NCBI GenBank assembly: GCA_964034945.1
Contig: OZ035962.1
Location: 54,767,553 to 54,831,552 of the forward strand
Source: Chrysopilus asiliformis
Taxonomy: Eukaryota; Arthropoda; Insecta; Diptera; Rhagionidae
Direction of reading: 5' to 3'
Length of the DNA stretch: 64,000 nucleotides
In this document: positions 1 to 10,334 of the stretch, piece by piece
Layout: every line of letters starts with the position of its first letter
How positions within the stretch are numbered: position 1 is the stretch's first letter
The notes under the pieces: model-generated
What the model saw: the letters and a program-made list of their open reading frames with translations, nothing else
Databases searched by the model: none
Told to the model about the DNA's origin: nothing
Made by a program: the position numbers and the translations under genes

Positions 1-1086
1 CGGAAAAAATCATTAAAGTTTTAATCTCCGAGAAAGGTGATCAGGTCTGTCTTAAAAAACAATTGTCACGTGGTGTTTTTACAAGCAATACAATAGTTAG
101 GCCGCTGGAGGGAGCCGCATTCGTGGCAATAGTGAATATTACTACGGAAAAGGTCACCCTACCAAATCTGAATCTCGAAGTTGAACCGTTGACCGAGTAC
201 GAAATCCACAAGTCAATAGGTTCTCCGGAGGGGCATGACCGTAAAACCAAACGGTTGAAATTAATGGAAAAGTCGATGCCCTTCGACCCAGGGATCAATC
301 AGGAAGAAAAATACTCGTTACAAAAGTTGTGTTTTGAATACAACGACATTTTTTATCTTCCAGGGGATAAATTAACATAAACATCAGTTAAACAATTCAA
401 ACTACCCCTTAAAGAAAATACCGGGCCGATCAATAAAAAACAGTACCGCCTAACCCTAGCACACGCCCGAGAGTGCAAAGAACAAATCGAAAGATTATTA
501 GAAGAAGACATCATCGAGCCAAGCTTCAGTCCATTTAACTTCCCAGTTATCTTGGTACCCAAAAAAGGTACCGAGGGGGAAGGTAAGAAGAGATATCGAT
601 TATGTAAAGATTTTAGGGAACTAAATAAAGCGTGTATTCCTTACGTATACCCATTACCTAGAATCGAAGACATTCTCGATCAACTGGGACATTAAAGGTA
701 CTACCATAACCAACACTACCATAAACCTGGCCAATGGCTACCATCAAGTCTTGATTGATCATAGGGACAGGGAAAAAACTGCTTTTAGCCTTAATTACGG
801 CCACTATCAGTATAAACGACTTCCTTTTGGTTTAAAAACGGCACCCTCGTTTTTTCAATCTCTCCTAAACGGAATATTATCAGGACTACAAGGAATTCAT
901 TGTTTTGTGTATTTAGATGATGTTGTTATCTTTGCGAAAAATCTCACGGAACATCACACCAAATTGAGAGAGGTGTTCCAACGATTCAGGGAAGCTAATT
1001 TAAAAATTCAGCCGACCAAATGCCAGTTTCTGAAAAAGGAAATCACATATTTAGGCCACATTTGTTCTAGTACGGGCGTTAAACCA
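1..1086 (+). pseudogene. gypsy 1 pol, protease/RT N-terminal part
   Basis: Reverse transcriptase region of the gypsy 1 polyprotein. One frame runs from the left edge through a TAA at 378-380 and on to about 694. It shows the usual gypsy RT entry with residues like [20 protein letters not shown], then KDFRELNKA. After a frameshift near 695-715 the next frame (751-1101) carries LPFGLKTAPSFFQ and the catalytic YLDDVVIF at about 917-940, then the CQFLKKEITYLGH block. The last codons before the break read GVKP. Stop plus frameshift make it non-functional. It continues at about 1894 after a 0.8-kb interruption. Confidence 0.85.
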
Positions 1087-1094
1087 GTACACCG

Positions 1095-1883
1095 ATTCTG
1101 AGCATAATCGAAACTTATCGCCAGTGGAATATCGAAGAGGGAATTTTTTTAAAGTTAGGAAATTTTCTTGAACATCCGCAGCGATGAAGAATTTTTTACC
1201 TACCCGATGTGAATTTTATAAGTTGCAATGCTAATGGTATGTGTGCAAATACATTCTCATTATATTAAATTTGTCATATAAAATTTCTTGACTGAATTTT
1301 ACCACTTTATCATTGTTATTAAGTTTGTACCGAATTTATACTTAATACTATAGCATCAATAAATAATTGAATGGAATTGAATTTATAAGTTGCAAGTGTA
1401 ATAAGTAACCCAAAAATTCTCGATTTGACAGCCGCAAATGTGAGAGAAGTGGACAACGAAAAGTACCGCGAAAAAATTATGTATGTTTAAAAACTTTAAA
1501 TTTATGTGTTTGTGAGGTTTATAGAAATAAATGGGCTTCCACAGGCACTAGCAGTGGAAATCATTGAAATGTTGACTCCGCACATGCCTAATCAAATTTT
1601 AATATCGCCTGCTCTTGGTGTTTTGTATGCGCTAAACTTCTACGCAAACGCACTGTTTTCACCACATCACAAAGCAAGTGATATCCCTTGGAAATGTCGA
1701 TAAAAACGTTGGAAATGTGGAATAAATTTCCAGACGTCAAACCATTAGTGTTACCCGAGTGAAGGAAATCGCATTGGAAGTCAAACTTGCATTAGTGTGC
1801 TGTATCCACCAACACAATTAAAAGAAAGTTGAATATGTGCACATAACTCGCTTGTCGATAATTATCGACAGTTCCCTCAGAAT
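1095..1883. mobile_element. Short TIR element interrupting gypsy 1 pol
   Basis: The gypsy reading frame stops matching after GVKP (1086) and resumes with DRRLVAV at 1894. The intervening DNA starts ATTCTGAG (1095-1102) and ends with the exact inverse CTCAGAAT (1876-1883). A second matching block follows inside each end (TCGAAACTTATCGCCA against TCGATAATTATCGACA, 13 of 16 identical). This looks like an approximately 35-bp imperfect terminal inverted repeat. A TACA lies at 1088-1091 and 1890-1893 but is not flush with the repeats, so the target duplication is unclear. A 65-codon ORF inside (1506-1703) matches nothing I know. The class of element is not identified. Confidence 0.5.
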
Positions 1884-1886
1884 CCC

Positions 1887-3717
1887 TTATACAGATCGCA
1901 GGTTGGTAGCAGTGGTACAAAACTACCCGCGCCCCAAATCAGTCAAACAGGTACAGTCATTCTTGGGATTAGCAAACTATTATCGGAAATTTATACCCAA
2001 CTTCTCAAAAATCGCTAACCCTATTAACATATTGTTAAGAAAAGACGTTAAATTTGTCTGGAGTGATAAATGCGAACAGGCATTTAACGAATTAAAAGTA
2101 GCCTTAATCTCTCCACCCGTGTTGACATACCCCAACTGGGACAAGGAGTTTACAGTGATAACGGATGCTAGTGGTGAATCTTTAGGGGCCGTTCTTGAAC
2201 AAGAAGGCCAACCTATAAGCTACGCTAGTAGGGTACTAAACGCTGCCGAAAAAAAATACTCCACGACTGAAAAAGAAATGTTGGTGGTGGTCTGGGCGAC
2301 AAGAAATTTTAAATGTTACCTTCTCGGGCGACACTTCAAAATTATTTCTGATCATAAACCCTTGAAAGGGGTGTTGAAAATAAAAGACACGACTTCTAGG
2401 ATGATGAGATTTCACCACAAATTGTCGGAATTCGATTTTGAAATCCAATATAAGCCGGGCAAGGAAAACCGGAACGCGGATTGCTTATTAAGGATACCAA
2501 TAGAGAGAAATGCCAACATATGTTTGGTAACAACTCGAGCAAAAGCTGCCCGAGAAGCAGAGGTCGCTAAGCCTAAAAAAGAACCCGATAAAAAGCCACC
2601 AGACAAGGGAGTTACTCAATCCACACCCTTAGATTCCGACAATCGATCAGATGAAAAACAATCATGGCAGCCTACGGAAATCCCAAAAACCGTAGGAAAA
2701 CCCACAGAGATCAAAATAATTCTAAAAACATACCACGACTCTCGGTTCGGCGGACATTTTGGCAGAAACAGAACGTATGCCAGAATTAAACGAGATTACA
2801 AATGGAGGCGTATGAAAAAGGACATCGAAGAATACATTAGGAAATGCCCAAAATGTCAACTAAACAAGAAGTCGCGAGATATTAAAATGTCATTAAAAAT
2901 AACGGAAGTGGCGCAAAGGCCATTTGATAAAATATATATCGACATCGTGGGCCCTCTACCCGTAACCGAGAACGGATATAGATACATTTTGTCAATGCTC
3001 GACGATTTAACCCGGTATGTAGACTTCGCTGCTATCCCAGACCAGGAGGCAAGCACAGTGACAAAGATATTATTCGAACAAATTATTAGTAGATATTCGT
3101 TACCAAAGGCAATAGTATCGGACCAAGGAACGAAGTTTACGAGTAAGTTATTTAAGCAAATTTGTAAATTATTACACATTGACAAGCTTCAGACCACAGC
3201 TTATAATCCCCAAGCCAACGCTGTAGAAAGACAGCACTCCACACTTGGAAATTATCTACGATGCGTAATGGATGGGAATCCGCAAGACTGGGACGAATTT
3301 TTAAGAACAGCCGCATTCGCATACAATAACACCGAGCATGCAGGAACTAAGTTGACACCTATGGAAACGCTATTCGGATTTGTAGCCGAAATACCGAGTA
3401 ATTTACAACGAAAACCAGAACCGGTATACAATTGTCAAAATTATCACTCACAACTGCGATTTAAATTGCAAAAATCGTTTGAATTAGCACGACAAAATTT
3501 ATTAGAAGCTAAAAATAGAGCAAAAAAATACTACGACAAAAAGGCTAACCCAGACAAATTCCATATCGGCGACGAAGTATTGCTCCAAAATGAATCGCGC
3601 TCGGGAAAATTAGCGCCGGTATATAAAGGCCCGTTTAAAATTATTATGGTACATTCCCCAGAGAATGTCACTATCTTACAAGGAAAAAAACAAAAAGGGT
3701 TCACGTTAACCGCCTAA
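1887..3717 (+). pseudogene. gypsy 1 pol, RNase H and integrase part
   Basis: Long open frame from the 3' half of a gypsy polyprotein. In order it shows the RT connection (FLGLANYYRKFIPNFSKIA), RNase H (TDASGESLGAVLEQ, then SDHKPL), the integrase HHCC finger ending IRKCPKCQ, and the integrase core with catalytic Asp in YIDIVGPLP, Asp in SDQGTKF and Glu in NAVERQH. A C-terminal stretch with IGDEVLLQN follows and the stop is at 3715. This half is uninterrupted for over 600 codons, unlike the RT half. The annotated start of the frame (1837) lies inside the upstream insertion, so it is not a native start. No envelope gene is recognised downstream. Confidence 0.88.
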
Positions 3718-3771
3718 AAAGGTCTTACCCGGAGTAAAGTCGATAAGGTGTTTTTGTTCGTTTATTATTAG

Positions 3772-4947
3772 TAAAGTTTTACATCCTATTGGAATTTCTC
3801 GGCTTATAAGCAGGGTTCTCACCCCAAAAGTGAAAAGCGGAGTGTTACTGATCGAAAAATAGTAGTGTCAGAGGGATTTCAGTAGTGTCAACTTTTTTAA
3901 CAGTCATTTAGAGTTTTATTGAGACAACACATTTTGAATGTTGCCGTCTAATGTTTTATTGCATACCATATCAGTATATTTTTATATTAGTACAAAAATC
4001 AATTTTTTTTAATTAAAATTAAAGGAAGGAATTAAGTATTATATGTCCCTTTTGTTCAAGGATTGAGTGCGTTTAGTCAGTAACTTTTTCATAGGGAATG
4101 CCTGAAGTACTTAAATATTTTACATAAAGAGTGTGAATGATTATAAATTACACATTTTTTAATTTTCCCCAGATAAATGAACTTTTCAAATCTAGAAATT
4201 AACTTTCTTTGTAGCACGTTTTTTATAGGGCGAAAAAGGTAGTGTTTTGAGTTTTTCAGTAGTGTTAGGTCAAATTATGTCGAAATAGTAGTGTAAAACT
4301 ACGATAGTAGTGTAAACGGGATCTCTGCTTATAAGGTCTGCAAAAACAACAAAATTATATTATTTTTGCGGATGTTTTCACATCCAAATTTCCCCCCAAC
4401 AGGTCGGACATATCTGCCCTGAAAACCCATCAGGGCCTGTTTCTGGTATGGAAAGCTGGCTCACCGTCATCAGAGCCTGCTTTGCCAGCTTTTACGCAGG
4501 CTTACAGGATTTTGGTGGAGTAAAACTCGATTTGAGTATTTATACTCCGATGCCACAAACCTTGTGCAAATTATAAGGTTTAAGGCAACATATAAAAACT
4601 ATTTAGTGTTTAACCATTGAACCATTTCTGATTCATGGTTTATACTCGACCTTTTAGCATTGAATCCTATTGGAATTTCTCGGCTTATAAGGCCTGCAAA
4701 AACAACAAAATTATATTATTTTTGCGGATGTTTTCACATCTCCTGATGGGTTTTCAGGGCAGACATGTCCGACCTGTTGGGGGGGGGGAAATTTGGATGT
4801 GAAAACATCCGCAAAAATAATAAGTTTTTGTTGTTTTTGCAGACCTTATAAGCCGAGAAATTCCAATAGGATTCAATGCTAAAAGGTCGAGTATAAACCA
4901 TGAATCAGAAATGGTTCAATGGTTAAACACTAAATAAAGTTTTACAT
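3772..4947. repeat. Foldback-type inverted repeat structure
   Basis: Nested inverted repeats. The block 4603-4739 is the near-exact inverse of 4796-4933, so these arms of about 137 bp can form a hairpin around a 56-bp loop. A second left arm, formed by 3784-3810 plus 4336-4437 once a hAT insertion is removed, is inverse to 4741-4872. The whole is flanked by a 13-bp direct repeat TAAAGTTTTACAT at 3772-3784 and 4935-4947. No coding sequence is visible. I read it as a non-autonomous foldback-like element that has partly duplicated; the class is inferred from structure only. Confidence 0.7.
3811..4327. mobile_element. Non-autonomous hAT element, 517 bp
   Basis: A perfect 8-bp direct repeat CTTATAAG sits at 3803-3810 and 4328-4335. 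The enclosed DNA begins CAGGGTTCTC and its other end reads CAGAGATCCC on the opposite strand, the usual hAT terminal form. The ends carry direct copies of AGTAGTGT (two near the left, several near the right, about 3862-3890 and 4240-4312), like the subterminal transposase-binding repeats of hAT elements. No transposase is present. It interrupts one arm of the foldback structure. Confidence 0.8.
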
Positions 4948-5536
4948 ATTTCATGTTTTTTTTTTGTTAGAGACTCTAAATTTTCATAATAATTTTAATA
5001 ATCTCAATATAAGTTTTCATTCCAGTAAAAAAAGAAGAATCATCGAAAAAAATAATAAATTAAACATAGTCTGGAACTAAGAAATAGTTGGCCAACACTT
5101 GAGAAGACAGGCCACTAACCAAATTGAAAAAATAAATAAGAAAATCAGCGGAAAAATTAAGAATACAAGCGAGGTTCTAACTATATATAATGCATCTAAT
5201 AAAAGAAGAGATGAAAAAAAAGGAACATAATAATAAGTCATATGATTTAGATGATTTCAGGAAAAAGTGTAAATCAGGAAATTAACTACAGTAAAAATCC
5301 GTTCAATTAAACATTTCGAATTTTTACGAATAACAATCATTTTAAAATTACTTAACTAAATTAAAAATTAACAATTTCATTTTCCATTATAGTCACACAT
5401 GGGGCCAGAGTGGGATTTAACAAGAACAGTGACTCCATAGTACCGTCGGCACCTAAGCCACACAAGCCTGCCAACTTACAGAGACCAAACTTTTTTCCAA
5501 CAAGAGGGACTGTCATAAGGATCCCAAGGACCATAT
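4948..5536. other. A-rich spacer, probable gypsy 1 3' region
   Basis: No supported gene. Short ORFs exist (for example 5410-5646) but resemble no family I know. The sequence is A-rich on the plus strand, as expected for the untranslated or env-like region between gypsy integrase and 3' LTR. Confidence 0.4.
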
Positions 5537-5544
5537 CTAGCAGT

Positions 5545-6343
5545 CAGAGCTGGGCGTACTTAAGTACTTTTTGTACTGCAGTACAAAAGCAGTACCAGTA
5601 CATTGGTACTGATACTGGAAAAAATCAGTACCAGTATTTTAGATAGAGAGAAAAAAAGTACCAGTACCAGTACTTGTACTGGTACTGGTACTGGTACTGT
5701 TTTTCTCTCTATCTGAAATACTGGTACTGGAAAAAACAAGTATCAGTACTGAGTACTGGTACTGGAAAAGCCAGTACACACTTCAGAATTTTAAAAATAC
5801 TGCATTACTTTAAAAATACTGCAAGTTTTTCAATACATGAGAGGCGATTTTTTCATTTTCTGAATTAAATCAAAGTTTGCACTTTACATGTACTCGCGGA
5901 AATAGCTTTTAACTGAGAAAACCGCATAAGTTTACCATTTGGCAAATGAAATATCAAAATTTTTCTGGAAAATAATTTGCAGCAGCCTGATAAATTTCCG
6001 CGGTGATTTTGAAGTGTCAATAATCGAGAAAATTTATGCTCATCGTATAGAATAATGTTTGTTGTAATTGTAAACTGTCTAATGGTTTTTTGACTGAATT
6101 GAAGTCAAAAATCCACAATTAATTTTCCTAAGCTCAGGAAAATTAATTGTTGTTTGGAGTGGTTGGAGTGGTATTAAACATTATTTTATACGAAAAAGTG
6201 ATCATTTTTAAATTTCGTGGAAAAACGTTTGGGATTAAAGTCACTTCCACAATTAGTTTAAAGAGTACGTCATGCAATAGTTTGCATATGAATACCATAT
6301 AATGGTACTGGTACTGATGTACTGAGTATTTTGCCCAGCTCTG
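5545..6343. mobile_element. Non-autonomous hAT element with GTACTG repeats, 799 bp
   Basis: A perfect 8-bp target duplication CTAGCAGT occurs at 5537-5544 and 6344-6351. Both ends read CAGAGCTGGGC inward (5545-5555 and, inverted, 6333-6343), a hAT-type terminal inverted repeat. Inside the left end is a dense set of GTACTG/CAGTAC words, including a long hairpin at about 5643-5716 with arms of roughly 33 bases. No transposase ORF is present. Small ORFs here are low-complexity artefacts of the repeat. Confidence 0.85.
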
Positions 6344-6351
6344 CTAGCAGT

Positions 6352-7423
6352 ACATGCAACAAATCACCGTAATCAAATAAAGAGAGAAACCTTTGCCTAC
6401 CGCCAAATAATAATGACAACGTCTAAGAGGACAACCCAGACAGATATTTATTTTTACTTCAGATATCTTCATTATAACCAAAATTTATTAGAAACCTATT
6501 TATTTTGAAACAATCAAGAAATTTTTTTTCGCTCCTCTAGCGATTCCTTTATGACTAAAGATTCCACTAGAAATTGTAACATTTAACTTAAAAAAAAGAG
6601 CCGCTACATTGTATATTGCATTTAATTTTTTACAAAAAAAAATCCGATATGATTTTCCAAGATAGAATCAAAAATTTTATAAAATTATATTTTCATTTTT
6701 ATCTGATTGTTATACTTTTTCCAAGAATGAATCTACTTTTAATATGATCAGCCCTTATAGTAACGGTGTTTTCTTAAAGTCACAGAAACATCGAGTTAAA
6801 AATTTAAACCCGTCAAAATTGTCTTTCTTCAAATGGTATCTTCTGATTTTTTCCAACTTTATGACTTTGGTTAAAACTCATTTGGGCAGAGATTTGTTCT
6901 TTTCATCCGAAATTAAATATGCTTAAAATTTATGGACTTGCTGCTTTCAGCCAGCGAATCCAAAACAAAAAAAAAGAAAAGAAAATTCAGCGCAGAATTG
7001 AAAATTTAGGGGAAATTTCAAATACAGATAAATTAAACTGAATGTCACCCAAAACATAGAACTTTATGTGGCTCAATTAAAAAAGAAATATTTAAAATGG
7101 GAAAGTTAGGCAATAAGCATTTTAGCTACGATCAAGTCAAGCATGATTTAAAAAAAAAAGAAACAACCTATCAAAATGAGTGAAAACATTTAAAGAGAAA
7201 AAAAACAAAGAAACCTATTGAATTAGGAAAATTTTCGGTTTTGTAAAACCAACAGATCAACAAAATATTGAGATGGATCTGTGAAACTTTGACGATCCAC
7301 AAAAATTTTTACAAATGGGGCCCGTAAACTTTATAATTGACCTAATCAATTATTAGTAAGAATAAAAATAAAGAAAATAAAATTAGAAAAAGAACAAAGA
7401 ATAAAACCAATTTAAACTCATTA
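6352..7423. other. A-rich non-coding stretch
   Basis: No gene supported. Very A-rich on the plus strand, with many stops in all frames. It is taken as the decayed 3' part of gypsy 1 upstream of its LTR. Confidence 0.4.
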
Positions 7424-7425
7424 TA

Positions 7426-7510
7426 CAGTAGAATCCCGATAATTCGTATTTCAAGGGACCAGCAAATTCATACGAATTAGCGGGATATACGAATTATCGA
7501 GATTCTACTG
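7426..7510. mobile_element. Pogo/Tigger-type MITE, 85 bp
   Basis: The two halves are inverted copies: the left end reads CAGTAGAATCCCGATAATTC and the right end, inverted, CAGTAGAATCTCGATAATTC. TA dinucleotides flank it on both sides (7424-7425 and 7511-7512). Terminal CAGT and TA duplication fit pogo-like Tc1/mariner MITEs. It is palindromic along almost its whole length and has no coding capacity. Confidence 0.8.
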
Positions 7511-7704
7511 TATATAAAAAAAACGAAAAAAGGCAAAACTTTTAATTAATAAAATAAAAACTGTAAAAATTCAATTTTACCAAAAGAAAAGAAACACAAA
7601 AATAAATGTATAAAATTAAAATTAAAATTAAAAAAATATTGAAAATAATTGAGAATTACCTATATTTTATATAACCACTAGTTTCTTGGGAAACTAGTTT
7701 TGTC

Positions 7705-7717
7705 GTTGGGGGAGGAA
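7705..7717 (+). promoter_or_regulatory. Polypurine tract of gypsy 1
   Basis: A purine-rich run (GTTGGGGGAGGAA) lies directly before the TGTTG start of the LTR. This is the normal position of the primer for plus-strand DNA synthesis. Confidence 0.6.
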
Positions 7718-8066
7718 TGTTGAGGCCAGCAGAAATATCTCAGTCATGGGGCAAATATCCAGATATCTGACCCTTCTTGTAAGTACGGCGCGACAGCGAA
7801 ACCGCTGACTCGACATAAAGTAACACAACGTGACCAAAAAGTCTCACGTTGGAATAGATATGAAGATGCTCACCGTGAGACACAAAAAGTGCGGACTCGA
7901 CATTCCTCGCCCGCTAGAACCTAAGCTAGCTGTAAGATTTGTCAGATTTGTAAAAGTTTCTGAACTAAGAGGTCGTCGTAATATAGTTAAAGTATTTTCA
8001 ATTCATTCATTGTGTTTTAACTAAATTGCTCCCGATCCAACCCTTTTAACTATTCGGACCACAACA
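7718..8066 (+). repeat. 3' LTR of gypsy 1 (349 bp)
   Basis: Starts TGTTGAGG after a purine tract and ends CCACAACA, giving the inverted TGTTG/CAACA termini expected of an LTR. The right junction cuts a BEL/Pao gag frame exactly after the codons for LPRINLPT on the minus strand, which confirms the right boundary. No second LTR copy is in the window for comparison. Confidence 0.7.
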
Positions 8067-8504
8067 GTAGGCAGATTTATTCTTGGAAGACGGATGTCAC
8101 TCAGGTTTGAGTGGACGGTTGGGTGCAAAGTTGAATTTGCTGTAGGAGAAGGTAATGGAGTCTCGCAAGGTGTTTCCCAGGCATTTTCCAGCTTTGCTGT
8201 GAATTCGCTGTACAATTCTCGCATTTCTCCGTAAAGATTATTGACAAAATAGTCGGTGGAGTCGAAATCAGATTGATATTTGCTCATGATGGATTTGTGG
8301 TTCGACTGGAACTCTTCCCATAGCTTGTCAGTGCCGGCCATACGAATCCGATAGTATGCATCTACTTTTCGTTTTCTGTCAGCATCCTTGTGATAAATAG
8401 TTCTCAAGATCGTTTTTTAATTGTTTCACGATGAAATTTTGTTGAGCGAACAGCAAGGTGACAGAGTTTGGTATGGAGCTTTCAGCTTTATCAGAGGGAG
8501 CCAT
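8067..8504 (-). pseudogene. BEL/Pao gag N-terminus, frameshifted and truncated
   Basis: The minus-strand ATG at 8504 opens a frame beginning MAPSDKAESS. A one-base shift in the A-run near 8415-8425 is needed to reach the second frame (8407 downwards). That frame shows a conserved gag-like helix region and ends LPRINLPT, the start of the conserved block LPxxxLPxF of BEL/Pao Gag (DUF1759-type). The codons after this (to a stop at 8021) come from the inserted gypsy LTR and are not gag. The product would be the structural protein of the particle; this copy cannot make it. Confidence 0.78.
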
Positions 8505-8589
8505 GGTCTATACTGATAGTTTTAGAGATAGATTGAAATTTATTCAAATATTTTAAAATGGGTTAATTTATCCGGCTTGAAGGACCAAA

Positions 8590-9222
8590 TGTTCGGGCCA
8601 GAGCTCGAGCATAAAAAAGAGGTGCCGAATCAAATAATAACCAATTAATCAATCTTAACAAATTTTATTTTTACTAAAACAATTCAGTATAATTCTAATT
8701 CTATTTTTAATTCAAATTTATATTCTTAATCTCTTATGGCTGTTAATGTTCTGACGTGGTACTGGAATCGCTCCGTTCCGTTGTCGGTTGTAGAGTTGAA
8801 ATCTCTTCTGATCGGTGTCGTTCCTCCTGTGTTCGGTAATCCGTTTGTAGCCGTTTGCAGAGTATCTTCTGCCGATTGCAGCGTAGCTTCTGCCTATTGC
8901 AACGTATCTGTTGCCTAATGCAGAGTATCTTCTGCCGATTGCAGCGTAGCTTCTGCCTATTGACTTCTAAGTTTCTTCCTAAATAGAAATGATGTGGTTG
9001 GATCGAGAAATGAAACCGAAGTGATTTCTGCGTGGTACAGCAGGGCTATTTATATGGGCCGAAATAGCGGTAAGCCTCATTCCAATTTACATTAATTTGT
9101 GTAGTTATGTATTTTGTTTGTATTTATAAACCACACTTTCAAAGTATTGCTAGAAAAGGATGGTGTAAATAAACATTCTGCAAAAGCGAACGATCTAAAT
9201 ATAGCCTTGTGATCGAACTACA
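8590..9222 (-). repeat. 5' LTR of BEL/Pao element
   Basis: Minus-strand LTR that begins TGTAGTTCGATCAC at 9222 and ends CCCGAACA at 8590, directly before the leader of the element. A TATAAATA box on the minus strand near 9044-9056 sits at a plausible promoter position. The right boundary rests only on the TG...CA rule, so it is approximate. Confidence 0.6.
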
Positions 9223-10334
9223 TTGAGCGTTTTCGTTTTTGACACGGTGCTAGCACCTTACGACTGGTGCCAAGAAAAACTGTTCGAATTTGCCACTTTG
9301 GCGTCCGATGATTCTGACACCGGCTGTTCGAGTTTAGCTCTTTTGACTCTTGGTGGTAGCACCGCTGGATCTAGTCTTGGTACGGGAGCAAATGACACCA
9401 AGAAACGGTCGGTCGTTATTTTGAATCTTAAAGTTTTTTTTTGCAGACAAAAATCATGTTAGAAGAAAGGAAATGTGAAAGTCTCGACGGGTAATTATTT
9501 ATCAATGAATACGAGCGATAGATACTTGCTAAATAATTGGCTAAATGGTAAAATATGATATTTTTTGGAAATAGTAGATGACTTGATTAAAACTGAACTG
9601 TCCCTGAAATTCTATAAATTCGATTATGCCTGTGTTGATTTATATTAAATCCTGTGAGCGAAGAAAGTCACTGTTCTTAGGCTGTGCGGCACTAGATTCT
9701 CCAAATAGCAAAACTCATATAATTAAAATAATCTCCATATCTTTAGCTTCCAATTGTGCAGCATAATATTCATCAAATTCTTTCAATAATTGATGAATAA
9801 CAGCAAAACTTAATCCAAGAATTGACCGGCGATCTCCCATTATGAAGGTTTTGTCAGTTCTTCACTCCGGCATACTCGAACACGGGGACAGCACTCTTGG
9901 TAGCAGACTTCATTTTTGGCAGGTAGCAATTGCTTCGGTGCCATGACTCCGGTGCCAAAAACGAAAACGCCCATTGGTGATGTATTGGAAGTGTAGTGAT
10001 TGCCAGCTGTAGACGTCAAGTGTAGTGGAAACCAGCTGGAGATGTCAAGTGTAGTGGAGGAGTAGTGGAAACCAGCTAGAGACGTCCAATGTAATGGAAA
10101 CCAGTTGGAGACGTCAAGTGTAATGAAAGTTTGCAATGTTTTGATCATTGCTGCTAATTTAAATTGTAGTTGGTGTTGTGAACATGAAATCTGAGTCGAA
10201 GTGAACGAGCAAAGGGGAGGACGAGACAAGTCCTTTTGGTTTTGGCAGCTCGTTCCCTTTTGGGCAGCTGCTCTATGACTGATTCAGGTTTTATGTTTTG
10301 CTGTTTCTTTTATAGGTGTACTGTGGAGTGTCGA
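9223..10334. other. Unassigned DNA with a minisatellite and one tiny ORF
   Basis: A 15-base word GCGTTTTCGTTTTTG occurs at 9227-9241 and inverted near 9956-9970, perhaps the ends of an unknown element. A minus-strand frame of 41 codons starting at about 9841 (MGDRRSILGLSFAVIHQLLK then EFDEYYAAQLEAKD) looks protein-like but I cannot name it. No complete gene is supported. Confidence 0.3.
10001..10130. repeat. Minisatellite, unit about 29 bp
   Basis: About four head-to-tail copies of a unit like GTGTAGTGGAAACCAGCTGG followed by AGAYGTCAA, with small changes and one partial duplication. The ORF reading through it on the minus strand (9840-10229) is repetitive and has no family signature. Confidence 0.75.

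Larger units (their letters stand above)
1..8066 (+). mobile_element. Ty3/gypsy retrotransposon 1, decayed, 5' end outside window
   Basis: The left part encodes gypsy-type reverse transcriptase, RNase H and integrase (to 3717). The right end is marked by a purine tract at 7705-7717 followed by an LTR that starts TGTTG and ends CAACA (7718-8066). I infer that both belong to one copy because orientation agrees and the space between holds only A-rich sequence and nested transposons. The LTR ends inside a BEL/Pao gag reading frame, so this copy inserted into that element. The 5' LTR and gag lie left of the window. The assignment of the LTR to the same copy is inference. Confidence 0.65.
8067..9222 (-). 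mobile_element. BEL/Pao retrotransposon, 5' LTR and gag start only
   Basis: On the minus strand an LTR (9222 to 8590) is followed by the leader TTTGGTCCTTCAAGCCGGAT, a phrase typical of BEL/Pao elements just inside the 5' LTR. An ATG at 8504 and a gag reading frame follow. The frame is cut at 8067 by the gypsy 1 3' LTR. The rest of the element must lie beyond the left edge of the window, on the far side of gypsy 1. Confidence 0.8.

Noticed and set aside
1506..1703. 65-codon ORF as a gene
   Set aside because: It sits in an insertion within dead gypsy pol, has no recognised motif and no start context; noted only as part of the insertion.
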